Positions 42,624 to 52,961 of a stretch of DNA of 64,000 bases are shown here, in pieces. Origin of the DNA: Pseudomonadota bacterium (lineage in GTDB: Bacteria; Pseudomonadota; Gammaproteobacteria; Burkholderiales; Burkholderiaceae_C); assembly GCA_020161775.1 (NCBI GenBank), contig JAIUOW010000005.1:1-64000 (forward strand). Direction: 5' to 3'. A model generated the notes under the pieces. That model searched no databases. It was given only the letters and a program-made list of their open reading frames with translations, and had not been told where the DNA came from. Numbering within the stretch: the stretch's first letter is position 1; the number at the start of each line of letters is the position of its first letter. The translations under genes and the position numbers were made by a program.

Positions 42624-43532
42624 ATGACCCATGAACTCAATGGCGTGGCCACCCTGACTCACCTGGGTGTGATCCGTGTGCAGGGCGAGGACGCCGCCAG
42701 ATTCCTGCAGGGCCAGCTGACCCAGGACTTTATGCTGCTGGGCGACGGGCAAGCCCGCCTGGCGGCGTTCTGTTCGCCCAAGGGCCGCATGCAGGCGAGC
42801 TTCGTGGGCCTGCGCCGCGGCCCGGACGAGGTGCTGCTGGTGTGCAGCCTCGACATCCTGGCGCCGGTGCTCAAGCGGCTTTCGATGTTTGTGCTGCGCG
42901 CCAAGGCGAAGCTGACCGATGCCACGGCCGATTTCACCCTGCATGGGCTGGCCGGCACGTCCTGCCCCGCCATCGGCACGCAGGCGCCATGGGAACGGGC
43001 GGACGACGGTGCGGCCAGCCTGGTGGCGCTGTATCCGGCAGCCGGGCAGGCCCGGGCGCTGTGGATCGCCCCGGTGGGCCACCCGGCGCCGCCGGGCCCG
43101 GCGCTGGGCCTGGACGGCTGGCTGTGGGGGGAAGTGATGAGCGGCATTGCCACCATCACCGCGCCCATCGTGGATGCCTTCGTGCCGCAGATGCTCAACT
43201 ACGAATCCGTGGGCGGCGTGAACTTCCGCAAGGGCTGCTACCCAGGCCAGGAAGTGGTGGCGCGCAGCCAGTTCCGCGGCACGCTCAAGCGCCGTGCTTT
43301 CGTGGTGCACGCCGGCTCGGTGCTGGCCACCGGGCAGGAGGTGTTTCATGAGAGCGACGACACCCAGCCCTGTGGCACGGTGGCCCAGGCCGCACGTTCG
43401 CCGCTGGGCGGGTTTGATGCGATCGTGTCCATGCAGCTGAGCGCCGCCAGCGGTGGACGGCTGTGGGCCGGCGACGCCGGCAACACGCTGGCGCTGCAGC
43501 CCCTGCCCTACTTGCTGGCCGAAGACGTCTGA
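42624..43532 (+). CDS. ygfZ: YgfZ-family folate-binding protein
   Basis: 302 aa from the ATG at 42624. GcvT-like fold, with the family signature 'KGCYPGQEVVARSQFRGTLKR' region (K-G-C-Y-x-G-Q-E) and N-terminal 'LQGQLTQDFMLL'. Supports Fe-S cluster assembly and repair in a folate-dependent way. Its start codon abuts mltG. Ends 25 bp inside the convergent ligase-like gene. Confidence 0.92.
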   Translation: MTHELNGVATLTHLGVIRVQGEDAARFLQGQLTQDFMLLGDGQARLAAFCSPKGRMQASFVGLRRGPDEVLLVCSLDILAPVLKRLSMFVLRAKAKLTDATADFTLHGLAGTSCPAIGTQAPWERADDGAASLVALYPAAGQARALWIAPVGHPAPPGPALGLDGWLWGEVMSGIATITAPIVDAFVPQMLNYESVGGVNFRKGCYPGQEVVARSQFRGTLKRRAFVVHAGSVLATGQEVFHESDDTQPCGTVAQAARSPLGGFDAIVSMQLSAASGGRLWAGDAGNTLALQPLPYLLAEDV

Positions 43533-45874
43533 GTCGGGGTGGCCTGCACCGGGATGGCGTTGGCGTAGCCGATCTGGGGCCAGTAGGCCGGCGGGATTTG
43601 TGGAAGCAGTGCCCGGTGTTCGGCCGCTGGCGCCAGTTCCATCGCCTTCTTGAAGGACTCCAGCGCTTTTGCGGGTTGCTTCAGGCCCGTGGTGTACATG
43701 TTGCCCAGCTGGATATAGCCGTTGACCTGGGTGGTGGGCCAGTCCTTCATGCGCAGGTCCATGGCTTTCAGTGCCAGGTCGAAATCCCCTCCGCGCCAGC
43801 CCAGGATGAAGGCGGCGTTGACCAGGTCGTAGTCGTAGATGTTGTTGGCCAGCGCGTCGCGCGCCATCGCCAGGGCCTTGGGCTCCTGGCCCGTGCGGCT
43901 GAGCAAAACGACCTCCAGCGAACGCACCGATGAAGCCTTGGGCTGGATCTTTTTGGAACGGTCGAGGTATTCGAGTGCCTTGTCAGCGTTGCCCATAGAA
44001 GCGTAGCCACGCGCGATGTTGGACATGATGGCCACCACATAAGGACGCGAGGACACCACGGTTTCCCATACCCAGGTGGCGTTCTTCCAGTCACCCCACT
44101 TGGCCAGCTCATCGGCCACCATGGGCGTGATCTTGCGGTAGTGCGGATTGATGTCCGTGCCTTCCTTGATCAGGCGCAGCATGTCGGCCTTGGGCTTGTC
44201 CCACTTCGGGTTGTGGTAATCGCCAGACTGCGAGATGGTCAGTGCGATCTTGGTCGCCTTGACGATCTTGCTTTCACATTCGGCCGCTTGCTGGGTGATA
44301 TAGGCTGCCAGCGCCAGGCAGACCATGGTGCCCACGGCCAGCCCCTGGGAGAACGCAGGCCGCCAGTTCAGGCGCATGGCTGCGGTGTAGCCCCGGTAGC
44401 CCAACCGCGCATCGGATGCCGCAAGGATCGCCAGGCACAGGGCGAACAAGGCGCCCGTGCTCGCCATGCGCCAGGGAAAGCCGACGTTGCTGACGATGAA
44501 CAGCGCCAGCAGCCCTGTCATCGCGACCGCCCTCGCAGGCGCCTCGGCCTGACCTTCGGTGGAGCGGTCGCGCAGCGTCTGCCAGGCTGCCCTCAGCAGA
44601 TAGGCAAACAGCAGCAGCAGGAAGAGCCATCCGACCAGGCCGTACTCGGCCAGCAACTGGAGGAATTCGTTGTGGACGTAATAGTCGGTTTCCAGCTGCG
44701 CGCCTTCGACCTGGTACAGGGGAATGTCAGCTTCCCATGAGCCCGCGCCAACACCCGTCAGGGGACGCGTCTGGATGATGCGCGCGGTAGCCTTCCACAT
44801 CACGAAGCGCACGCCCAGCGAGCCGTCCGCGATATTGATCTTGGCGGTGCGCTTGAATCCGCGCTCCAGGGCGGTCAGTCCCTTGCCTTCGGCACGGTTT
44901 TCCTCGATCAGCTTGGGGTTGTTGGTGGAAATCATGCCCAGACCGACGACCGTGGCCAGCAAGACGCCAATGGCAACAATGCGCTTGCCCGCGTCCCAGT
45001 GGTAGAACGCGAATTGCCGCCGGTACAGAAAGCCGATCACAGGCAGCAGCACCAGCAATTGCAGCCACATGGCTGTCATGGCGCCACGCGTGCCCGTCAT
45101 GAGGATGGCAACGACCACAAAGGCCGATGTGAATGCCAGCAAGGCAATCTGGCTGGATGACCGGGAACGCGCGAGCAACAATGCGCTGAATGCGATCGTG
45201 CAGGTCGCGAATTCGGCGAAGAAGTTGCGGTTGACAAAGGTGGATGCCGGGTTGGGGCCCTGCGGAAAGTACCTGAAATCAATCCAGAACTGCAGCGCCG
45301 CCCACAGCGAGGCCACCACGGCCCCCCAGTGAATGCCCCAAACCACCAGCATGGTCCTGTCGCGGTTGAGCGTGTTCATGCCCAGCCACAGCAGCACACT
45401 GAAGATGAACCAGCGTATGGCCTCCACCCCGCTCAGGTACGTATGGGACCAGGCCATGCTGCCCAGGGCATAGACCATCAGGGCCAGCGGCAACCACATC
45501 AACGCGTGCCAGCGCAGTCCGTCGCGCCGGTTGCGCTGCTGCCAGAAGAAAAGCAGCGCCGCGCCCAGCGCGCCAAACGACACCACGATGGACTTCAGCG
45601 TGTCCTGCAGCATTTCCTCGTGGGGGACACCCAGCGCCGGGGCAAAGAAAATCGTCAGCGCAAAGATCAGCGCGGTCCAGTCGCCGCGGGTGATCTCCAG
45701 CGGCAGTGCGCCCGCAGCGGCCTGCGGCTTGTAGCGCGACACCGGTGGCACCGCCCCGCCCATGGGGGCGCTGGGGGCGGTGGTCCACGCCGCCGTGCCG
45801 TTGCCAAAGTCCGGGCGGCTTGCATTTGGATTGCCGGACGACCTGTCAGGCGCGTTGCGTTTTTTCTTGGCCAT
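43508..45874 (-). CDS. O-antigen ligase-like (Wzy_C) membrane protein with C-terminal TPRs
   Basis: 788 aa. About 12 hydrophobic helices to residue ~500, with the large periplasmic loop carrying 'PLTGVGAGSWEADIP' and 'VHNEFLQLLAEYGLVGW', the H-N-x-x-L pattern of Wzy_C/WaaL-type glycan ligases. The last ~250 residues have TPR-like repeats ('ARGYASMGNADKALEYLDRS'). Could ligate O-antigen to lipid A or glycosylate pilin. The role is not settled by sequence. Confidence 0.75.
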   Translation of the reverse strand: MAKKKRNAPDRSSGNPNASRPDFGNGTAAWTTAPSAPMGGAVPPVSRYKPQAAAGALPLEITRGDWTALIFALTIFFAPALGVPHEEMLQDTLKSIVVSFGALGAALLFFWQQRNRRDGLRWHALMWLPLALMVYALGSMAWSHTYLSGVEAIRWFIFSVLLWLGMNTLNRDRTMLVVWGIHWGAVVASLWAALQFWIDFRYFPQGPNPASTFVNRNFFAEFATCTIAFSALLLARSRSSSQIALLAFTSAFVVVAILMTGTRGAMTAMWLQLLVLLPVIGFLYRRQFAFYHWDAGKRIVAIGVLLATVVGLGMISTNNPKLIEENRAEGKGLTALERGFKRTAKINIADGSLGVRFVMWKATARIIQTRPLTGVGAGSWEADIPLYQVEGAQLETDYYVHNEFLQLLAEYGLVGWLFLLLLFAYLLRAAWQTLRDRSTEGQAEAPARAVAMTGLLALFIVSNVGFPWRMASTGALFALCLAILAASDARLGYRGYTAAMRLNWRPAFSQGLAVGTMVCLALAAYITQQAAECESKIVKATKIALTISQSGDYHNPKWDKPKADMLRLIKEGTDINPHYRKITPMVADELAKWGDWKNATWVWETVVSSRPYVVAIMSNIARGYASMGNADKALEYLDRSKKIQPKASSVRSLEVVLLSRTGQEPKALAMARDALANNIYDYDLVNAAFILGWRGGDFDLALKAMDLRMKDWPTTQVNGYIQLGNMYTTGLKQPAKALESFKKAMELAPAAEHRALLPQIPPAYWPQIGYANAIPVQATPTQTSSASK

Positions 45875-45986
45875 GTCGTGTGTTCGGGCTCGGGTCAGCC
45901 GGGGCGATGTATCAGGCCCCGTACGGGTAACCCTGTATTGTCGCCGTTTCCCCGCCTGGTCTTACGCCGCGCGGGCGGGCGGCGGA

Positions 45987-46853
45987 TCAACCGTTGCGCA
46001 ATTCCGTGAACATTTCGATGTGCGGGATGCCGGCCTCTTCGAATGGTTCACCCCGGGGCTGAAAGCCCAGCCGGCCGTAAAAGCCCTCGGCGCTGCGCTG
46101 CGCATGCAGCACAACCTCGCGATCCCCGCGCTGGCGCGCGGCCTGCAGCAGGGCCTGCAACACCTCGCGCCCCAGGGAGGTCCCGCGCACCACGCGGCAG
46201 ACCGCCATGCGTCCAATGCGTCCCTGGCCGGGGCCGTGCTGCAGCAGCCGGCCGGTTGCCAGCGGCTGGCCCAGCCTGTTGCGCACCACCGCATGCAGCG
46301 CCGTCTGGTCGGCATCGTCCCATTCCATGTCCCGGGGGATGCGCTGTTCCTCGACGAACACTTCGGTACGCACCCGGGACGCGTCGCCGCCCAGGGTCTC
46401 CCATCCGCCAGTGGCCAGCGTCACCATGGGCTCGCCCGCCTCGTAGCCCAGCAGCATGTCGCGCAGCGCCAGCGGAACCGGTCTGGAGGTCTGGGTGGCC
46501 GGGTCGGCGAACACATAGATCAGCTCGCAGGTGATGAGCAGTTCGTCACCGCGGAAGATCGCGCCGAGGAAGGTCATGGATGAATTGCCGATGCGCGCGC
46601 ATTTCATGCCCACGTCGATCTGGTCGTCCATGCGCGCCGACGCATGGAACTCCACCGTGGCCTTCTTGACGTACAGGTCACCGCCCAGCTGCTGCATGGA
46701 TTCTTCATACGGCAAGGCCAGCGCGCGCCAGTAATCGGCGACAGCGGTATCAAAGTACATCAGGTAGTGGGCATTGAAGACGATCTTCTGCATGTCCACT
46801 TCGGCCCAGCGCACACGCAGGCGGTGAAAAAATCGGAAGTCAGTGCGTTTCAT
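45987..46853 (-). CDS. YbgC-like thioesterase fused to a GNAT acetyltransferase
   Basis: 288 aa from the ATG at 46853. Residues ~1-135 are a hot-dog thioesterase ('RVRWAEVDMQKIVFNAHYL' has the active Asp in D-x-x-x-I-V-x-N). Residues ~145-288 are a GNAT fold ('GRMAVCRVVRGTSLGREVLQ', 'YGRLGFQPRGEPFEEAGIPH'). The two halves share a frame with no stop. Probably acyl-CoA hydrolysis plus acyl transfer. Substrate unknown. Follows the esterase gene by 4 bp. Confidence 0.82.
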   Translation of the reverse strand: MKRTDFRFFHRLRVRWAEVDMQKIVFNAHYLMYFDTAVADYWRALALPYEESMQQLGGDLYVKKATVEFHASARMDDQIDVGMKCARIGNSSMTFLGAIFRGDELLITCELIYVFADPATQTSRPVPLALRDMLLGYEAGEPMVTLATGGWETLGGDASRVRTEVFVEEQRIPRDMEWDDADQTALHAVVRNRLGQPLATGRLLQHGPGQGRIGRMAVCRVVRGTSLGREVLQALLQAARQRGDREVVLHAQRSAEGFYGRLGFQPRGEPFEEAGIPHIEMFTELRNG

Positions 46854-46857
46854 GGTG

Positions 46858-47802
46858 TCAGGCGTTGGCGAAAGCGAGTTGCAGGGCGCGCGCGGCGTCG
46901 GCATGGGCCTGTACGGCTTCGGGCAGCGCCCGGCCCATCTTGATGAATTCGTGGGTGACGCCGCGGTACAGCGCCAGGTCCACGGCAACACCGGCCGCGC
47001 GTAGTTTATCTGCGTAGGCCAGGGCTTCGTCCACGAGAGGGTCGCATTCAGCCAGGCCAAACCAGGCCGGCGCCACACCGTCCACCTCGTCCGCGGCAAG
47101 CGGGGCGAACCGCCAGTCGTGCCGGTCGGCGTCGCTGCGCAGGTACTGGTTGAAGAAGAACCGGATCAGTTCGCTGTCCAGCAACAGCCCCCGGCCATAG
47201 CGGGCGTGCGACGCGCTGTCCTGCCAGGACGCACAACCGGGATAAAACAGCAACTGCAGCGCCAGCGGCAGCCCGGCATCACGGGCCTGCAGTGCACAGA
47301 CGGCCGCCAGCGTGCCGCCGGCGCTGTCGCCGCCCACCGCGATGCGGCCCGGATCAATGCCCACCGCGCTGCCATGGGCGTGCAGCCAGGCCAGCGCATC
47401 CCAGGCGTCATGGGCCGCCACGGGAAACCGGTGCTCCGGCGCCAGCCGGTAGTCCAGCGACGCCACCGCGCAGCCGCTGCGGCGGGCCAGCTCGCGGCAC
47501 AGGATGTCGTGCGTGGCGATGCTGCCCACGGTAAAACCGCCGCCATGAAAGTACAGCAGCACCGGCAGCACACCCGGCGCTGGTGCATACAGCCGAAGCG
47601 GCAGCTGGGCGCCGTCACGGGCAGGCACCGCCAGGTCCTGCACGCTGGCCAGCGCGGCACGCGGGACTTCCAGCACGTCGGCGCCTGCGGCATACGCCTG
47701 GCGCGCGGCCTGCGCGGTCATTTCGTGCAGCGGCGTGCGCCGCGCGCGGCCCATGCGCTGCAGCACGGCCTGCATCGAAGGTGACAGATAAATTCCGGTC
47801 AT
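46858..47802 (-). CDS. alpha/beta hydrolase, hormone-sensitive lipase group
   Basis: 314 aa. Oxyanion motif HGGG in 'LLYFHGGGFTVGSIATHD', nucleophile Ser in 'VGGDSAGGTLAAV', acid in 'AECDPLVDEALAYADKL' and His in 'YRGVTHEFIKMG'. Cytoplasmic esterase of short acyl esters by family. Shares a transcript with the thioesterase-GNAT gene. Divergent from the alcohol dehydrogenase. Confidence 0.88.
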   Translation of the reverse strand: MTGIYLSPSMQAVLQRMGRARRTPLHEMTAQAARQAYAAGADVLEVPRAALASVQDLAVPARDGAQLPLRLYAPAPGVLPVLLYFHGGGFTVGSIATHDILCRELARRSGCAVASLDYRLAPEHRFPVAAHDAWDALAWLHAHGSAVGIDPGRIAVGGDSAGGTLAAVCALQARDAGLPLALQLLFYPGCASWQDSASHARYGRGLLLDSELIRFFFNQYLRSDADRHDWRFAPLAADEVDGVAPAWFGLAECDPLVDEALAYADKLRAAGVAVDLALYRGVTHEFIKMGRALPEAVQAHADAARALQLAFANA

Positions 47803-47842
47803 TGGGTACAGTGGATGGCTTCCATCCTACCCGCGCACCACC

Positions 47843-48979
47843 ATGGCCTTCATCTACTACGTCACCCAGATCCAGTTCGACTACGGCGCCGTCCAGTTGC
47901 TCAGGCAGGAGTGTGAGCGCGTGGGTATTTCCCGGCCGCTGATCGTGACCGATCAGGGGGTCAAGGCCGCCGGCGTGCTGCAAAGGGCGCTGGACGCCCT
48001 GCCCGGAATGCCGGTAGCCGTGTTTGACCAGACCCCCTCCAACCCCACCGAGGCGGCCGTGCGCGCCGCGGCGGACATGTACCGCGTCAACGGCTGCGAT
48101 GGCCTGATTGCCGTGGGCGGCGGCTCTGCCATCGACTGCGCCAAGGGCGTGGCCATTGCCGCCACGCATGACGGCCCCCTCACCCACTACGCCACGATTG
48201 AAGGCGGCTCGCCGCGCATCACCGACCGGGCCGCGCCGTTGATCGCCGTGCCCACCACCAGCGGCACCGGCAGCGAGGTAGCCCGTGGCGCGATCATCAT
48301 CGTGGACGACCACCGCAAGCTGGGCTTTCATTCCTGGCACATCGTGCCCAAGGCCGCCATCTGCGACCCGGAGCTGACCCTGGGCCTGCCGCCCAGGCTG
48401 ACCGCGGCCACCGGCATGGACGCCATCGCGCACTGCATGGAAACCTTCATGTCGGCGGCCTTCAACCCGCCGGCCGACGGCATCGCGCTGGACGGGCTGG
48501 AACGCGGCTGGGGCCATATCGAGCGCGCCACCCGCGATGGCCAGGACCGCGAAGCCCGCCTCAACCTCATGAGCGCGTCCATGCAGGGCGCCATGGCGTT
48601 CCAGAAGGGGCTGGGCTGCGTGCACAGCCTGAGCCACAGCCTGGGCGGCGTGGACCCGCGGCTGCACCATGGCACGCTGAACGCCATGTTCCTGCCGGCG
48701 GTGGTCAGGTTCAACGCGGCGGCCGAATCGGTGCAGAAAGACCGGCGCCTGGAGCGCATGGCCCGCGCCATGGGCCTGGCGTCGGCCAGCGACATCCCCG
48801 ACGCCATCCGCGACATGAATGCCCGCCTGGGCCTGCCCGCCGGGCTGGGCGAGATGGGCGTCCAGCCTGACTGGTTCGACCGGATCATCACCGGCGCGCT
48901 GGCCGACCATTGCCACAAGACCAACCCGCGCATTGCCAGCGCGGACGAGTACCGCGCAATGCTGTCGGATTCACTCTGA
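47843..48979 (+). CDS. iron-containing alcohol dehydrogenase
   Basis: 378 aa. Cofactor loop '[16 protein letters not shown]', '[17 protein letters not shown]', and metal ligands in '[14 protein letters not shown]' and '[20 protein letters not shown]'. Group III NAD(P)-dependent alcohol dehydrogenase; substrate not determinable. Adjacent to the polysaccharide cluster but probably independent of it. Confidence 0.9.
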   Translation: MAFIYYVTQIQFDYGAVQLLRQECERVGISRPLIVTDQGVKAAGVLQRALDALPGMPVAVFDQTPSNPTEAAVRAAADMYRVNGCDGLIAVGGGSAIDCAKGVAIAATHDGPLTHYATIEGGSPRITDRAAPLIAVPTTSGTGSEVARGAIIIVDDHRKLGFHSWHIVPKAAICDPELTLGLPPRLTAATGMDAIAHCMETFMSAAFNPPADGIALDGLERGWGHIERATRDGQDREARLNLMSASMQGAMAFQKGLGCVHSLSHSLGGVDPRLHHGTLNAMFLPAVVRFNAAAESVQKDRRLERMARAMGLASASDIPDAIRDMNARLGLPAGLGEMGVQPDWFDRIITGALADHCHKTNPRIASADEYRAMLSDSL

Positions 48980-49025
48980 GATTGGGGATAATCAGCCGCA
49001 CCCATATTCAGCGCGGCAACTATTC

Positions 49026-49793
49026 ATGAAACTGGTGATCCTGGCCGGCGGCCTCGGAACCCGCATCAGCGAGGAGACGACGCTCAAGCCCAAGCCCATG
49101 GTGGAGATCGGCGGACGGCCCATCCTCTGGCACATCATGAAGATGTACGCAAGCCATGGCATCAACGACTTCATCTTCTGCCTGGGCTATAAGGGTTATG
49201 TGATCAAGGAGTTCTTTGCGAACTACTTCCTTCACACCTCCGACGTCACCTTTGACCTCGCCAACAACAGCATGGACGTGCACCAGCGCCACGCGGAACC
49301 CTGGCGCGTGACGCTGGTGGACACCGGTGAATCCACCATGACGGGCGGGCGCCTTCGCCGCGTCGCCCGCTACCTGGGCGACGACGATTTCTGCTTTACC
49401 TACGGCGACGGCGTAGCCGACGTGGACGTGTCGGCCCTGGTGCGCTTTCACCGCCAGCACGGCAAGCTTGCCACGCTGACGGCGGTGCAGCCCCCCGGAC
49501 GGTTTGGTGTCCTGGACCTCGCCGGCAGCGCGGTGCGCGGGTTCCAGGAAAAGCCCAAGGGCGATGGGGCCTGGGTCAACGGAGGCTTTTTCGTGCTGTC
49601 GCCCAAGGTGGCCAGCCTGGTTGCCGATGACGACTGCGTCTGGGAGCGCGAGCCGCTCGAAACACTGGCCGCCCAGGGCCAGCTGGAGGCGTTCCAGCAC
49701 CATGGTTTCTGGCAACCCATGGATACCTTGCGTGACCGCGTCCTGCTGGAGGAACTCTGGGCCACGGGTCGCGCGCCCTGGAAGAACTGGTGA
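49026..49793 (+). CDS. rfbF: glucose-1-phosphate cytidylyltransferase
   Basis: 255 aa from the ATG at 49026. N-terminal nucleotidyltransferase motif '[20 protein letters not shown]' and '[15 protein letters not shown]', then '[13 protein letters not shown]' and 'GRFGVLDL'. Makes CDP-glucose from glucose-1-phosphate and CTP, the first step to CDP-deoxysugars. Overlaps rfbG by 4 bp (GTGA). Confidence 0.93.
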   Translation: MKLVILAGGLGTRISEETTLKPKPMVEIGGRPILWHIMKMYASHGINDFIFCLGYKGYVIKEFFANYFLHTSDVTFDLANNSMDVHQRHAEPWRVTLVDTGESTMTGGRLRRVARYLGDDDFCFTYGDGVADVDVSALVRFHRQHGKLATLTAVQPPGRFGVLDLAGSAVRGFQEKPKGDGAWVNGGFFVLSPKVASLVADDDCVWEREPLETLAAQGQLEAFQHHGFWQPMDTLRDRVLLEELWATGRAPWKNW

Positions 49794-50884
49794 GCGCCCT
49801 GCCTGACCCCGGCTTCTGGGCTGGCCGCCGTGTGTTCCTGACCGGGCATACGGGGTTCAAGGGCAGCTGGCTCACGCTGTGGCTGGAGCATCTGGGTGCC
49901 ACCGTCACCGGCTACGCGCTCGCGCCGGACACCCGCCCCAGCCTGTATGACGACGTGCACAGGCAGCCGGGTCATCGCCATCACATTGCCGACATCCGCG
50001 ACGCCGCAAGGCTGGCCGAGGCCGTCGCCCAGGCGCAGCCTGAGGTGGTGCTGCACCTGGCCGCGCAGCCGCTGGTGCGCCGTTCCTACCGTGAGCCGGT
50101 GCAGACGTATTCCACCAACGTCATGGGCACCGTCCATCTGCTCGAAGCCGTGCGCGCCACGCCGGGCGTGCGCGCGGTGGTCGTGGTGACCAGCGACAAA
50201 GCCTATGAGAATACCGGCCAGCCTGGCGGCTACGTTGAAACCGACCGTCTGGGTGGTTATGACCCCTACAGCAACAGCAAGGCCTGCACCGAGCTGGTCG
50301 CGCAGGCGTACCGCAGCTCCTACTTTGAACCTGGCGCCCATGCACGGCACGGGGTGGCCCTGGCCACCGTGCGTGCCGGCAACGTGATTGGCGGAGGCGA
50401 CTGGGCCGAGGACCGGCTGGTCCCTGACCTCATGCGCAGCTTTGCCGCGGGGCAGCCCGCCGTCATCCGCTACCCTGGGGCGGTGCGGCCCTGGCAGCAT
50501 GTGCTGGAGCCCCTGGGCGGCTACCTGGTACTGGCCCAGCGGCTGGTGCAGGACGGCGCTGCGTGGGGCGAGGCCTGGAATTTTGGCCCCGCCGACAGCG
50601 ACGCCCGGCCGGTGTCATGGATTGCCGACCGGCTGGCCAGCCTGTGGGGAGCCGGTGCAAGCTGGCACACCGGGCCGGGCGAACAGCCCCACGAGGCTGC
50701 GTACCTGCGGCTTGACTGCGCCAAGGCCCGCGAGCGGTTGGGCTGGACGCCGCGCTGGTCTCTGGACCAGGCACTGCAGGCCATTGCGGCGTGGCATCAC
50801 GGCTACAGCCGTGGTGAAGATGCCCGCCAGCTTTGCCTGGCGCAGGTGCGCGCGTTTACGGCGGCGCCTGGCACGGCACAATAA
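49790..50884 (+). CDS. rfbG: CDP-glucose 4,6-dehydratase
   Basis: 364 aa from a GTG. Extended SDR: Rossmann '[20 protein letters not shown]', catalytic YxxxK in '[15 protein letters not shown]', '[16 protein letters not shown]'. Converts CDP-glucose to CDP-4-keto-6-deoxyglucose. The usual next enzyme, RfbH dehydrase, is not in the window; an epimerase and a split transketolase follow instead. Confidence 0.93.
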   Translation: MSALPDPGFWAGRRVFLTGHTGFKGSWLTLWLEHLGATVTGYALAPDTRPSLYDDVHRQPGHRHHIADIRDAARLAEAVAQAQPEVVLHLAAQPLVRRSYREPVQTYSTNVMGTVHLLEAVRATPGVRAVVVVTSDKAYENTGQPGGYVETDRLGGYDPYSNSKACTELVAQAYRSSYFEPGAHARHGVALATVRAGNVIGGGDWAEDRLVPDLMRSFAAGQPAVIRYPGAVRPWQHVLEPLGGYLVLAQRLVQDGAAWGEAWNFGPADSDARPVSWIADRLASLWGAGASWHTGPGEQPHEAAYLRLDCAKARERLGWTPRWSLDQALQAIAAWHHGYSRGEDARQLCLAQVRAFTAAPGTAQ

Positions 50885-50934
50885 CGGGCTTGGGCAATCC
50901 AGCCGCAACGATTCACCCCCTGTAAAGCGCACTC

Positions 50935-51885
50935 ATGCACCCCTTCAACCTGATCTTCATCTCGGCCATGTACGAAAACGGTGGCAACACGACCCACCGC
51001 ATGCTGGACGGGCACCCGGAGCTGTTCGTGTATCCGTTCGAATCACAGGTTGGCACGGGTTTCAACAACGACTACCTGGCCAGCTACGTCCCCATCCGCT
51101 ACCGCTGGCCGGAGTTCCCCATGAATTCCGAGCCGGGAGCGGACTACGAAGCCTTCTGGGACGAAGAACTCAAAACCTACCTGCGCGCGCCCTCTCGCTC
51201 CAAGTTCAAGGACTGCGGACTGGTGATGGACGAGTCCAAACGCAAGGCGCGCTTTGCCGAAATCGTGGCGGAAGTCGGCCGGACCCGGGCGGGCCTGGTG
51301 CAGGCGTTCTTTCGCAGCACCTTCGATACCTGGGAGAACGTCAACCGCACCGGCCGCGAACGTTTTCACGTGGGCTACAACCCGGTGCAGGTGCTGGACA
51401 CCGAGAAAATCCTCTCCGACTTCCCCAACGGCCATGTCATCCACGTGGTGCGCAACCCCTATTCCGGCTACGCAGACCAGTTCCGGCGGCCGTTTCCGCC
51501 GCCGCTGGGGCGCTACGGCCACACCTGGGCGTATTGCCAGATGCTCGCGCTGACCTACCGCGAAAAGTACAAGGGCCACTTCCACATCGTGCGCTTTGAG
51601 GACCTGGTATCGGACCGCCGCGGCACCGTGACCACCCTGCTGAATGCGCTGGGCCTTGAATTCAGCGAGAAATGCATGGTGCCCTCGTTCAATGGCGTGG
51701 AACTCAAGCAGATCAAGCCCTGGGGCACGATCCGCACGGCCACGCCTGAAGAAAACTTCGCCACCGCCAACGAGCTGTCCGCCCAGGACAAGGCCGGCAT
51801 TTCGGAGCTGACCGTGGTGGCGCGCAAGCTGCTGGGCTACAGCCGTTTCATTGAAACCGGCACGGTGGACCCCATCGCGTTCTGA
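50935..51885 (+). CDS. sulfotransferase-like protein
   Basis: 316 aa. 'FISAMYENGGNTTHRMLDGH' occupies the usual 5'-PSB (PAPS phosphate) position, though the typical RSGT is altered. 'HVIHVVRNPYSGYADQFRRP' fits the 3'-PB motif (R-N-P). 'HIVRFEDLVSDRRGTVTTLL' follows as in sulfotransferases. May sulfate a glycan of the cluster. The 5' motif deviation makes activity uncertain. Confidence 0.75.
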   Translation: MHPFNLIFISAMYENGGNTTHRMLDGHPELFVYPFESQVGTGFNNDYLASYVPIRYRWPEFPMNSEPGADYEAFWDEELKTYLRAPSRSKFKDCGLVMDESKRKARFAEIVAEVGRTRAGLVQAFFRSTFDTWENVNRTGRERFHVGYNPVQVLDTEKILSDFPNGHVIHVVRNPYSGYADQFRRPFPPPLGRYGHTWAYCQMLALTYREKYKGHFHIVRFEDLVSDRRGTVTTLLNALGLEFSEKCMVPSFNGVELKQIKPWGTIRTATPEENFATANELSAQDKAGISELTVVARKLLGYSRFIETGTVDPIAF

Positions 51886-51899
51886 CGACCGCGTCCTCC

Positions 51900-52961
51900 A
51901 TGACCGACGCCCTGGCCCGGCGCATCGAGCTGCACACAGCCCGGATGCGGGCCATGTTCTATCCGAAGAGCGACTTGCCCGCCGGTGACGCGCAACTGCG
52001 TGCGCTGCGCGACATTCCGGCGGCGGCCGTGCTGGCGGCGGCCGGTCCGGTGGCCGGCGGCCCCTGGACCCCACTGCCTGCGCAAGGCACCTTTCACGCG
52101 CTGTTTGGCAATGGGCAGGGTGAAGTCCTGAAGCTCAACAAATGCCCTTCCTTGCTGGAAAACTGGCAGTTGCACGCGGATGCCCTGGTGGCCCGCGCGC
52201 TGGCGGCGGCCGGCCTGCGCTGCGTGCCGGTGCTGTCGGTGGATTGCAGCCGCACTGCGCTGGCCACCGATGCCGAACGCCTGGGGCAGGCACCCGGCCA
52301 GCCGCTGGCGGCATACGACCACGACGACGCGCTGATGTTGCCCCGCCTGGCCATCATGGCGCGCTACCTGCGCGCGGTGCATGCCATCACCGGCCAGGGC
52401 TTTGGCTTTCTGGACATCCGTTCGCAGGCGCTGTCTGGTGCTGGTGCAGGTGCGGGTGCGGGCCCGCTGCGCGGCGTGCACCGCCATTGGGCTGACTACC
52501 TCGTCCAGCAGCTGGACGCCCACCTGGCGATCGTCGCGCGCCACGCTGACGCGACGCCGGCCGAATGCGCCCAGATGGCCGCGCTGCTGCGCGAAGCCTG
52601 GCCCGAGCCCGCACAGCCCAGCCTGCTTCATGGTGATTGCGGCAGCCACAACATCTTTATGGACGGCGACGCGGCAGTGGCCATCGACTGGGAGGACGCC
52701 CTGTTGGGGGACCCCTTGTTTGACCTGGCGTTCTGGGCCAGCTTTCACCCGCAGCGGCGCTGGGCGGTCATGTTCGAGGCCTACTTTGGCCGTCCCTGGA
52801 CGCCGGAGCGGACGTTCTGGCGCTATTACCTGCGGGTTGCCCTGTCCAAAAGCGTCCACCGCCGCCGCTTCGGCTACGCCGACGTGGCCGGGCGGCCCCG
52901 GGCATCGCTGCGCATGCAGCAGGCGCTGACGGCGCTGCATCCCACCGGAGCGGCCGCATGA
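51900..52961 (+). CDS. aminoglycoside-phosphotransferase-fold kinase
   Basis: 353 aa. Catalytic loop 'LLHGDCGSHNIFMDGD' (H-G-D-x-x-x-x-N) and metal loop 'VAIDWEDALLGDPLFDLAFW' define the APH/choline-kinase fold. An Ala-Gly-rich insertion encoded by a GGTGCxGG-type repeat is near 'SGAGAGAGAGPLRG'. Likely a small-molecule or sugar kinase in polysaccharide synthesis. No evidence of antibiotic resistance. Overlaps the epimerase by 4 bp. Confidence 0.8.
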   Translation: MTDALARRIELHTARMRAMFYPKSDLPAGDAQLRALRDIPAAAVLAAAGPVAGGPWTPLPAQGTFHALFGNGQGEVLKLNKCPSLLENWQLHADALVARALAAAGLRCVPVLSVDCSRTALATDAERLGQAPGQPLAAYDHDDALMLPRLAIMARYLRAVHAITGQGFGFLDIRSQALSGAGAGAGAGPLRGVHRHWADYLVQQLDAHLAIVARHADATPAECAQMAALLREAWPEPAQPSLLHGDCGSHNIFMDGDAAVAIDWEDALLGDPLFDLAFWASFHPQRRWAVMFEAYFGRPWTPERTFWRYYLRVALSKSVHRRRFGYADVAGRPRASLRMQQALTALHPTGAAA

